A stretch of 52,155 nt of DNA, taken from NCBI GenBank assembly GCA_903832775.1, contig CAILCX010000034.1:1-52155 (forward strand), given 5' to 3'. A model generated the notes under the pieces. The model was not told the origin of the DNA. It worked only from the letters and a program-made list of their open reading frames with translations, and ran no database searches. This DNA comes from an uncultured Methylobacter sp. Lineage in GTDB: Bacteria > Pseudomonadota > Gammaproteobacteria > Methylococcales > Methylomonadaceae. Made by a program: the position numbers and the translations under genes. This document shows, piece after piece, positions 9,076-18,746 of the stretch (the first letter of the stretch is position 1; every line of letters starts with the position of its first letter).

Positions 9076-9959
9076 AAGGTAAATTTAATATAATGGTCGA
9101 CTAACAGAGCGACAAACACAATGGTTAGATAAAACAGAGAATAAAAGAACGTTCTCATCGCGGTTTTATCGTCCTTTCTGCACATCATTAGAATTGCGAA
9201 ATAAATAAAACCAAAGCCTAAAGGTACAACGGCGGCTAAATAGATCAGGCCGCTCATACCGGTTAAATAAGGCAATAGCGTGACAATCAGCAATAAAAAT
9301 GAATAAAGTAAAATTTGTAGACGGGTGAATTCTACGCCGTGGGTAACTGGTAACATTGGGATGCCGACTTTGGCAAATTCCTTGCGTTTGGCGATAGATA
9401 GCGGCCAGAAATGAGGCGGCGTCCAAACAAAGATAATTAAAAACAACAACAAGGAGTAGGGATGTACTTCACCGGTCATTGCGCACCATCCCAGTAATGG
9501 TGGTGTTGCTCCAAAAGCACCGGCAATAACGATATTCTGCGGGGTCATCCGTTTAAGATAAACCGTATAAATAATCGCGTAACCCAATCCAGATAAAAAA
9601 GTAAGAATTGCGGTTAGGGCGTTCACCAGTGTAAACAGTAACACCATGGAAATGGCAGCTAGCAGCAAGGCAAACATTAAGACATTATTTGCGCTTAATT
9701 CGCCTTTGGGTAAAGGACGATTTTTGTTGCGCTCCATCTGCGCATCGGCTTCACGATCAATAAAATGATTAATCGCGGCGGCTGAAGCGGCGGCGAGAGC
9801 AATGCCTATACTGCTGTAAACAAAGAGGTCAACTGGAGGCAGTCCTGGAACGGCCAATAACATTCCTGCAATCGCAGTAAAAACGATCAGGGCGACTACT
9901 TTTGGTTTGCATAATTCAAGATAACTTTTCCAGGAAGGGCGGCGTAATTCGCTAGTCAT
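9072..9959 (-). CDS. cyoE: Protoheme IX farnesyltransferase (heme O synthase)
   Basis: This 295-residue polytopic membrane protein of the UbiA prenyltransferase family joins a farnesyl chain to heme b to make heme O for terminal oxidases. The signature NHFIDREADAQMERNKNRP (about 64-82) supplies the aspartate-rich prenyl-diphosphate/Mg site. A second conserved region is WTPPHFWPLSI near 179-189. About eight to nine hydrophobic helices are visible. No cytochrome oxidase gene adjoins it here. It is the first gene of a two-gene unit with ybiB and has an 810-bp upstream region shared divergently with frmA. Confidence 0.93.
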   Translation of the reverse strand: MTSELRRPSWKSYLELCKPKVVALIVFTAIAGMLLAVPGLPPVDLFVYSSIGIALAAASAAAINHFIDREADAQMERNKNRPLPKGELSANNVLMFALLLAAISMVLLFTLVNALTAILTFLSGLGYAIIYTVYLKRMTPQNIVIAGAFGATPPLLGWCAMTGEVHPYSLLLFLIIFVWTPPHFWPLSIAKRKEFAKVGIPMLPVTHGVEFTRLQILLYSFLLLIVTLLPYLTGMSGLIYLAAVVPLGFGFIYFAILMMCRKDDKTAMRTFFYSLFYLTIVFVALLVDHYIKFTL

Positions 9960-11879
<1,920 letters not shown>

Positions 11880-11891
11880 GATTTATACATA

Positions 11892-12755
11892 ATGAACATT
11901 GTTAACATTGAATTAATAAAAAAAGCCAAGTGTTTTGGTGGATGGGTGGAATACTATACTCACACCTCGGTATCGACCCAAACTTCGATGACCTTTTCAA
12001 TTTTTGTACCTGAAAGCGCCGCAGCCAAAGCCAATAAACCGGCTATGATCTGGCTTTCAGGTCTGACCTGTACCGAAGAAAACTTTATCACTAAAGCTGG
12101 AGTATTTCCTTGGGCCAGTGAGCACGGCATTACCGTCATCTGTCCTGATACCTCGCCCCGAGGAACTGATTTGCCGGGCGAACATGACAGCTACGACTTT
12201 GGTTCGGGCGCCGGCTTTTATCTGAATGCAACAGAAAAACTCTGGTCAGAAAATTACCGCATGTATGATTATGTGGTTAATGAAATCACCGAAATTCTGT
12301 TTTCCAATTTTTCAATCGCACTTGATTGCCTGTCTATTTCCGGTCATTCCATGGGCGGGCATGGCGCATTAATCATGGCTTTGAAAAACAGAGACAAGTT
12401 CAAATCGGTTTCTGCCTTTTCACCTATCATCAATCCAATGAACTGCCCCTGGGGTCAGAAGGCTTTTTCTCTGTATCTGGGAGAAAATCAAGCGGATTGG
12501 GAGCAGTACGATAGTCTTATGCTCGTTGATAAAACGGCGTCAATTCCGCCTATGTTGATAGATCAGGGTTTAGCTGATGATTTTCTTGAAGTCCAGTTAA
12601 AAACAGATGTTTTTACAAAAAAAATCAACGACAAGGGATTCACCGACAGCTGCACGATTCGGATGCAGGAAGGCTATGATCACAGCTATTTTTTCATCGC
12701 CAGCTTCATCAAAGATCATATCGACTTCCACGCCGCCCATATTTGTCGTGACTGA
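11892..12755 (+). CDS. fghA: S-formylglutathione hydrolase
   Basis: This 287-residue alpha/beta-hydrolase of the esterase-D family splits S-formylglutathione into formate and glutathione. The nucleophile Ser153 sits in SGHSMGGHGA. His263 in GYDHSYFF and an aspartate at 228 or 229 (GLADDF) complete the triad. LSGLTCTEENF (55-65) is the conserved oxyanion-region motif with Cys60. It follows frmA by 12 bp and is almost certainly co-transcribed. Together they convert formaldehyde to formate, either as detoxification or as a dissimilatory route in a methylotroph. Confidence 0.95.
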   Translation: MNIVNIELIKKAKCFGGWVEYYTHTSVSTQTSMTFSIFVPESAAAKANKPAMIWLSGLTCTEENFITKAGVFPWASEHGITVICPDTSPRGTDLPGEHDSYDFGSGAGFYLNATEKLWSENYRMYDYVVNEITEILFSNFSIALDCLSISGHSMGGHGALIMALKNRDKFKSVSAFSPIINPMNCPWGQKAFSLYLGENQADWEQYDSLMLVDKTASIPPMLIDQGLADDFLEVQLKTDVFTKKINDKGFTDSCTIRMQEGYDHSYFFIASFIKDHIDFHAAHICRD

Positions 12756-13640
12756 TTTTTAAGCGGCATTCATTTGAAGTTCAGTCGGGTAAACCGGAAT
12801 ATGGCTTTTTCGAGCGAAAGCGAGAACAAGTGATTTCAGGAAATATTGCCAGAATCGCCAACCCTCGCTACGTTTGGGTGGCCTTATTCCGACCTACCCG
12901 GGTCTTAATGCGCTTATTGAACCAGTTGAAAAAAACATTATTTTTTTATGAGTGGAATTACAGCATCTTTACCTGTTTTTCGGGGAATGGGAATTGATGC
13001 TGAATTGCGAGAGCTGATGCACTGATGTGTTGCAACTGAAAAAAGCGCAATGATAGATTCAGAACTGGCTGTCAGGTTATAACATTTACACATCCCCATT
13101 TGGCAGCACAAATTTGATGTCCAAGGTTCTCAAATACGTTTGTAAACCTGCGTCTTGCAGTGGTATTAAATGGGCTTCAGTAACATAAGGCCCACCTGCC
13201 AAGTCAAACTAGGCTTTTGTGCATCAAAATGGCGTTTATTACAACTCAATTCGAATCGTTTATGTCGAGTTTGCGCAGCTCATTTCTGTAGCAAGCAGGG
13301 TAAATGGAGGGCCCATTTTCGACATTGGGAATGGATTCAAGCTTCCCGATTCGGGTGAATGATGAATCAAAGAGCTTTTACAGTTTCGCATCAACAAAAC
13401 CCATGCCGATTATAATTATAAGGTTGGGCATAAACAGTATTCCTGACCGAACTCAGGCAACGAACCAAGAAATGGCAGCTCACCTCGCAGAAGTACATCA
13501 ATAGTCATGAACGCTTTGTATAGGTTCAAACGTTCTACATACCAGGTACTTAGGTTGTGTGCGACAACCGGTTAAGTACACTTGAATCTTGCTCTATAAT
13601 AAAGTCTAATTTAATTTATAACCTAACCCTATCACCCCCT
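12756..13640. other. Gene-free stretch with decayed coding sequence
   Basis: These 885 bp contain no supported intact gene. After the inverted-repeat element, two short coding-like patches appear. On the minus strand, ending at the TAA at 13086-13088, a frame reads GGPYVTEAHLIPLQDAG and runs on to PNGDV. On the plus strand near 13290-13440 a frame broken by stops reads NGGPIFDIGNGFKLPDSG and then RINKTHADYNYKVGHK. Neither can be named. I take the stretch as remnants of lost genes plus the promoter of the moxR operon. Confidence 0.4.
12786..12910. repeat. Imperfect inverted-repeat element (REP/MITE-like)
   Basis: The arm CGGGTAAACCGGAATATGGC (12786-12805) is matched on the other strand by CGGGTAGGTCGGAATAAGGC (12910-12891), 16 of 20 positions. 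Inner sequences (AGCGAAAGCGAG and CCTCGCT) can extend the pairing. The arms lie just after fghA and could also fold in the transcript and stop it. Short palindromes with a CGGAATA core are a common type of interspersed repeat in such genomes, from memory. No target-site duplication is obvious. Confidence 0.5.
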
Positions 13641-14546
13641 ATGCACAATGCAATCGATCAGCTTTTAGAGTCAGCCAATCAAGTCATACTTGGCAAACCA
13701 CGGCAAGTTAAGCTTGCGCTTTGTTGCCTGCTGGCTCACGGTCATTTGCTGATAGAAGATATTCCTGGTGTCGGCAAAACTACACTGGCGCACACATTGG
13801 CAAAACTGCTTGGATTAAATTACCAGCGGATTCAATTTACCAGCGATATTCTCCCAGCCGACATCATAGGCGCTTCAGTTTTTGATGCTAAAAATCACGA
13901 GTTCAAATTTCATCCCGGCCCGGTTTTTAACCAAATGGTGCTTGCCGATGAAATCAATCGCGCTACGCCCAAGGCCCAAAGCGCAATGCTGGAAGCCATG
14001 GAAGAGCGTCAAGTGACGATCGAAGGAAAAACCTATCCGCTGCCGCTGCCTTTTTTTGTAATCGCCACGCAAAACCCGTCCCATCAAATTGGCACGTTTC
14101 CGCTACCAGAATCGCAATTGGATCGTTTTTTAATGCGCATCGAACTGGGCTATCCCGATCATCAGGCAGAAAGACAGTTGCTGATGGGGAAAAACAGGCA
14201 TCAACTTTGTGAATCGCTTCCAGTACAACTACCGTCGCTACAGTTGCAGCGCATACAGCTGGCGGTTACTGAGGTTCATGTATCGGCCGCCCTGCTGGAT
14301 TATTGCCAGGCCATCATCAAATATACTCGCGAGTCGCCTGACTATCACTGCGGTCTGTCGCCTAGAGCCGGTCTGGCATTGCTGACTGCGGCCAAAGCTT
14401 GGTCGTTTATGGATCGGCGCGATGCGGTGATTCCAGAAGATATTCAAGCCGTATTGGCGGCAGTCACAGGCCATCGCTTACGGGCAGGTAGCACTCAATC
14501 GGAAGCCATCGTCGCACCGATTTTAGCCAACGTTGCCGTCCATTGA
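13641..14546 (+). CDS. MoxR-family AAA+ ATPase
   Basis: With the ATG at 13641 the protein is 301 residues, the normal MoxR length; an upstream GTG at 13557 would add 28 residues with no conserved features. Walker A is GVGKTT at 43-48 and Walker B MVLADEINR places Asp103/Glu104. Sensor 1 is ATQNPSHQIG, followed by LPESQLDRF. MoxR ATPases act as chaperones with partner proteins encoded next to them. Here the partners are the DUF58 protein (4-bp overlap) and the transglutaminase-like membrane protein. Despite the name, no methanol dehydrogenase gene is nearby, so a moxR link to methanol oxidation is not supported. Confidence 0.9.
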   Translation: MHNAIDQLLESANQVILGKPRQVKLALCCLLAHGHLLIEDIPGVGKTTLAHTLAKLLGLNYQRIQFTSDILPADIIGASVFDAKNHEFKFHPGPVFNQMVLADEINRATPKAQSAMLEAMEERQVTIEGKTYPLPLPFFVIATQNPSHQIGTFPLPESQLDRFLMRIELGYPDHQAERQLLMGKNRHQLCESLPVQLPSLQLQRIQLAVTEVHVSAALLDYCQAIIKYTRESPDYHCGLSPRAGLALLTAAKAWSFMDRRDAVIPEDIQAVLAAVTGHRLRAGSTQSEAIVAPILANVAVH

Positions 14547-15481
14547 AGTTAACAGAACGTTTTCGGCTCAGCCGGTTTGTTGCGGGTGAAAAAGCCATTG
14601 ATACGCCGGTCACCTTAAATCACCGGCGCATCTTTATCTTGCCTACCTTGCGGGGCTTGGGCTTTGTCTTGTTGATTGCGCTGTTGTTGCTGATTGCTTT
14701 TGTCTATAACAATAACTTAACCTACATGCTGGCTTTTTTACTCGCGAGTGTGTTTTTTGTCACCATCTTACATAGCTACAAAGCCTTAGCCGGTCTGGTG
14801 GTACAAAAGGGCCGGAGCAAAGCCGTGTTTGCAGGAGAGGCAGCTGGCTTCGACATCCATATCAACAACCCGACCGATTTGCAGCGCCAACAATTGCAGG
14901 TTACCCAGCAAGACAGTCAACGCTTGGTCATTCAAGCCCAAGGCGCTGCGCATATCACCCTGTATTCTATCACCCAAAAAAGAGGCTGGCACACAGCCGG
15001 AACGGTCACGCTATCCAGCACTTATCCGCTGGGCTTGTTTCGCGCCTGGTCTCCAATCCGTTTTGGCCTAAAGGCCCTGGTTTATCCAAAACCGGCGCTT
15101 ATCGAAATACCATTTCCTCAAATATCACTGGCAGGAGCGCAACAGGGATTTAACCAAAAGCGCGGCGACGATTTTCAAGGGTTGCAAGCATACCAATCCG
15201 GAGATTCGATCAAACACATACATTGGAAAGCCTTCGCCAAAGGCTTGGGCGTGTTCAGCAAACAATACGCCGGCGAACAGTCAATTGAGGAAATCCGCTT
15301 GGATTACGATCAAGCGCCAGGGCATAGCATCGAAGAGCGCTTAAGCCAGTTATGCCGCTGGGTAGTCGATGCGGAGCAAGCCGGAATCACTTATAGCTTT
15401 GCTTTGCCGGGATTAAAATTGCCGCCCGATAACGGCTTGGCGCATTATCAAAAATGCCTTGAAGCGCTGGCGCTATTTTGA
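14543..15481 (+). CDS. DUF58 membrane-associated protein, MoxR partner
   Basis: A 312-residue protein starting at a TTG that overlaps the moxR stop (TTGA). Two hydrophobic helices near 35-75 anchor it in the inner membrane. The DUF58 signature comes late: GDDFQGLQAYQSGDSIKHIH followed by WKAFAKG, about 211-238. DUF58 proteins nearly always accompany MoxR ATPases and have a von Willebrand-like fold related to metal-dependent assembly. The specific substrate is unknown. The downstream gene begins on the last base of its stop codon. Confidence 0.85.
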   Translation: MKLTERFRLSRFVAGEKAIDTPVTLNHRRIFILPTLRGLGFVLLIALLLLIAFVYNNNLTYMLAFLLASVFFVTILHSYKALAGLVVQKGRSKAVFAGEAAGFDIHINNPTDLQRQQLQVTQQDSQRLVIQAQGAAHITLYSITQKRGWHTAGTVTLSSTYPLGLFRAWSPIRFGLKALVYPKPALIEIPFPQISLAGAQQGFNQKRGDDFQGLQAYQSGDSIKHIHWKAFAKGLGVFSKQYAGEQSIEEIRLDYDQAPGHSIEERLSQLCRWVVDAEQAGITYSFALPGLKLPPDNGLAHYQKCLEALALF

Positions 15482-17409
15482 TGAAACCGGAACTCGACAA
15501 AAACATTTTAATCTTTTTACTATCGTCTGTCGGGCTGATAGTTCTCCCACATATCTACCATATCCCTGCAGCAGTTTTCGGCTTTTTTGGTCTACTGTTT
15601 AGTTGGCGGTTTATCGGTATCTGGAAACAAAAGTGGCTACCCAATAAGCCGGTTATTTTTATAGCTGTGGTCTGCGGAATTGCCCTGCTTTATAACCAGC
15701 ATCAAGGCCTGTTTGGGCGCGATGCAGGAACCCAGTTGTTTATCATCGCGCTCGGACTCAAATTAATGGAGATTAAAACCGAACGCGATCTTTACCTGAT
15801 CACCTACTTTGCTTTTATCGTCGCCGCCTCCCAGTTTTTATACGAACAAAGCATCCTGATGACAGCCTATATTCTGTTGATTTGCTGTGTGCTGTTGGCA
15901 ACGCTGGTTTATATCAACAGCGGCAAGGCGCAAACACTTTCCGCGATTAAAACAGCCGTTATTATTACTGTCCAGGCGCTGCCGATTGCGCTGGCTTTGT
16001 TTATTTTATTTCCCAGAATCGATGCGCCAAAATGGATGCTGCTCAATGATCCGCATCAAGCCAGGGCCGGTTTAAGCGACAGTATGGAGCCGGGCTCCAT
16101 TAGCGACCTGGGCGGGTCTGACGAATTGGTGTTCCGCGTCAAATTTGCCAGTGCCATTCCGCCACCGCGACTACGCTATTGGCGCGGCCCGGTTCTAACG
16201 TATACCGATGGCAAGCGCTGGACTCAGATTGCTTTCCAAAAGCCCATGCGTTCTCCAGTCGTTACCGGTAGAGCTTATCAATACAAGTTGCTGATGGAGC
16301 CGCAAGATAAAAATTGGATATTTGCACTGGATATGCCAGTAGAAATTCCTTCACCTTTAACTATAAGTTCCGCCTACCAGCTGTCAGCGGTAGACCGTTC
16401 CGACAATCGTACTGAATATGATCTGATCTCTTATACCGATTACAACACAGGCCCAATCAATCTTGGCGAATATAAAACCGCAACTCAGTTGCCCAGTGAG
16501 CCCTCGGATAAAATCAAACAGCTGGTTGCCCAGTTGCATGGTTTTGACAGCGCCCCCGACAACTTTATCAATCGGCTGCTAAACCATTTCAGAGTTGAAG
16601 ACTTTCATTACACCTTGACCCCGCCGCTCATTGAAGAAAATCCGATTGAAAACTTTCTGTTCAAAACCCGTTACGGATTTTGTAGTCATTACGCTTCTGC
16701 CTTCGTATATCTAATGCGCGTAGCGCATATTCCGGCGCGTGTCGTAACCGGTTATCAGGGCGGCGAGCTGAACAAAGCTGGCGACTTTCTGGAAATACGG
16801 CAAGCCGATGCTCATGCCTGGGCCGAAGTGTGGCTAAATGATAAGGGCTGGGTTCGGGTTGATCCCACGGCTGCGATAGCGCCGGAAAGGATCGAGCAGA
16901 GTAGTAGCATAGATTGGCATACCACTTACGGTATCGCAGCGGCAAACGTACCTGCATACAACTGGCTAAAACAGGCGCGGCAGTTGTGGGGCAAAGTCGA
17001 TTACAACTGGCAGCGCTGGGTCATCAATTATGATAACAAGAGTCAAGCCAACTTCCTGTCGTCGTTCGGCATCAACGACCTTAAGACCCTGACTTACTGG
17101 ATGATCGCCGTAATAGCCTCGATAACAGCCGTGCTTTGCTGGTTTCTTTTGTATCATAAATCGAAATCCGCCGATAAAGTCTTGTCTAGTTATAATCGGT
17201 TTTGTAAAAAACTTGTCAAACATGGGCTGATCAGAAATGCCGGTGAAGGCGCTAAAGATTATGCAGAACGGGTCAAGACGAAGCTGCCCGCGCAGACAGC
17301 GGATATTGATCAAATTACCGCCGTATTTATCAAGCTGCGCTTCGGGCGGATTGTAACCGGCGAAGACTTGCAGTCGCTTAAAAGACTAGTGGATTTGTTC
17401 AGGGCCTGA
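15481..17409 (+). CDS. DUF3488/transglutaminase-like membrane protein (TgpA-type)
   Basis: The ATG at 15481 gives 642 residues. About six N-terminal helices (to roughly residue 180) are followed by a periplasmic domain with a transglutaminase core: Cys401 in YGFCSHYAS, His445 in ADAHAWAEVW, Asp461 in VDPTAAI. A further helix near 540-560 precedes a C-terminal cytosolic DUF4129-like tail. Pseudomonas aeruginosa TgpA, of the same type, is essential and linked to envelope integrity; the target protein is not known. The gene overlaps DUF58 by one base and closes the MoxR-DUF58-TgpA operon. Confidence 0.9.
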   Translation: MKPELDKNILIFLLSSVGLIVLPHIYHIPAAVFGFFGLLFSWRFIGIWKQKWLPNKPVIFIAVVCGIALLYNQHQGLFGRDAGTQLFIIALGLKLMEIKTERDLYLITYFAFIVAASQFLYEQSILMTAYILLICCVLLATLVYINSGKAQTLSAIKTAVIITVQALPIALALFILFPRIDAPKWMLLNDPHQARAGLSDSMEPGSISDLGGSDELVFRVKFASAIPPPRLRYWRGPVLTYTDGKRWTQIAFQKPMRSPVVTGRAYQYKLLMEPQDKNWIFALDMPVEIPSPLTISSAYQLSAVDRSDNRTEYDLISYTDYNTGPINLGEYKTATQLPSEPSDKIKQLVAQLHGFDSAPDNFINRLLNHFRVEDFHYTLTPPLIEENPIENFLFKTRYGFCSHYASAFVYLMRVAHIPARVVTGYQGGELNKAGDFLEIRQADAHAWAEVWLNDKGWVRVDPTAAIAPERIEQSSSIDWHTTYGIAAANVPAYNWLKQARQLWGKVDYNWQRWVINYDNKSQANFLSSFGINDLKTLTYWMIAVIASITAVLCWFLLYHKSKSADKVLSSYNRFCKKLVKHGLIRNAGEGAKDYAERVKTKLPAQTADIDQITAVFIKLRFGRIVTGEDLQSLKRLVDLFRA

Positions 17410-17695
17410 TTGTTCTGAGCCATAGTTGCGTACGCAGTAAAAGTAAGACCTTCTTAATTTAATTGATGTGCAAAAGGGGCTTCGCAGAGGAATAATGCTT
17501 TTTTGATATTCACTTGTATCAAGCCTAGTGTCCACTTTGCAGATGGGTTCAATATTTGGATATGCTCGCCTCTGGCTTCCGGTAAACCTCAAGGCATTGG
17601 CGTTAACATCAGTACAAAACCAATCCATAAGCTACGCATTCGGGCTTCATTTAAATTCAACTCGCCTGGATCAAGTAATGTTATCAAACGACAGT

Positions 17696-18745
17696 TCATT
17701 CTGGTAATAATTCTTGTGCGATATTTAATTCGAAAATCTCTCGAAAACGCTCGTTACATCGTTTGAATATGTTGAGTACCGCCGGATCAAAATGTGAGGG
17801 CAATGTACGCTGATCGCCTGTGGTAATGATTTCCACACTACGTTCATGACTTAATGCCCCTTTGTAAGCGCGAGGAGATCTTAACGCATCATAAATATCA
17901 CAAATCTGAACAATTCGTGCTGCTAGTGGAATTTCGTTGTCCTTAAGTTCGGATGGATAGCCACTCCCATCCCAGTTTTCATGATGGGCGGCTGCTATTT
18001 CAGCACCCATTACAAGATAGGGTGAATTATTACCGCTCAGCATCTTTGCACCAACCTCACAATGGGTTTGCATGATCCTCCATTCCTCTGGCTCAAATCC
18101 GCCAGGCTTATGAAGAATTGCGTCTGGTATGGCCATTTTTCCGATATCATGCATCGGACTGGCATAGCGGATAAGATCAGTAAACTCAGCATCCATTCCT
18201 AATTCTTTCGAAATTTCAGTGCAATAGAAGCTGATGCGCGCAATATGGCAACCCGTCGACTCGTCTTTGAAGGATGCTGCACGGGTCATCGTCACAATCG
18301 TTTCGCGATGACTTGAGAGCAATTGATTCGTTCGCTCTACAACCAATTCTTCAAGATGATGGTTTAAGCGATTCAACTCCAGATGGGTACGCACTCTGGC
18401 AAACAACTCATTACGCTGGTAAGGTTTAGTAATGAAGTCGATGGCGCCAAGCTCGAAACCATGTACCTTATCTTCTGTTTCAGATGCCGCGCTAACAAAG
18501 ATTATCGGTATATTTTGTGTGGCCGGATTGGCCTTGAGACGTCTGCACACTTCGTAACCGTCCATCACTGGCATACGAATATCAAGCAAGACAATGTCGG
18601 GTGGATGTGTGGTGGCCAATTTAAGTGCCGTTTCACCATTGATAGCCGAGTGTACCCGGTATCCCTCCAACTTCAGGAGGTCAGTTAACAGCTTCAATGA
18701 GGCGGGCGTGTCATCAACCGCGAGTATTTTGGCTTTTTCTATCAT
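17696..18745 (-). CDS. Response regulator with HD-GYP c-di-GMP phosphodiesterase domain
   Basis: A 349-residue protein with an N-terminal receiver (1-122), phospho-acceptor Asp55 in IVLLDIRMPVMDG and conserved DD near 11-12. A short coiled linker leads to an HD-GYP domain. Metal-ligand and catalytic motifs are intact: HD at 199-200 (MHDIGK), HHE at 254-256, GYP at 262-264 in DGSGYP. It should degrade c-di-GMP when phosphorylated, as RpfG-type regulators do. It starts 1 bp after the hybrid kinase gene, which is the obvious partner, and is the last gene of the five-gene operon. Confidence 0.92.
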   Translation of the reverse strand: MIEKAKILAVDDTPASLKLLTDLLKLEGYRVHSAINGETALKLATTHPPDIVLLDIRMPVMDGYEVCRRLKANPATQNIPIIFVSAASETEDKVHGFELGAIDFITKPYQRNELFARVRTHLELNRLNHHLEELVVERTNQLLSSHRETIVTMTRAASFKDESTGCHIARISFYCTEISKELGMDAEFTDLIRYASPMHDIGKMAIPDAILHKPGGFEPEEWRIMQTHCEVGAKMLSGNNSPYLVMGAEIAAAHHENWDGSGYPSELKDNEIPLAARIVQICDIYDALRSPRAYKGALSHERSVEIITTGDQRTLPSHFDPAVLNIFKRCNERFREIFELNIAQELLPE

Positions 18746-18746
18746 G

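Noticed and set aside
13557-13640. GTG-initiated 28-residue extension of the MoxR protein
   Set aside because: The extension has no conserved features and the ATG at 13641 gives the usual family N-terminus.
13641-14546. MoxR gene as evidence for a methanol dehydrogenase locus
   Set aside because: The neighbours are DUF58 and a transglutaminase-like protein, the widespread non-methylotrophic arrangement; no mxa or xox genes are present.
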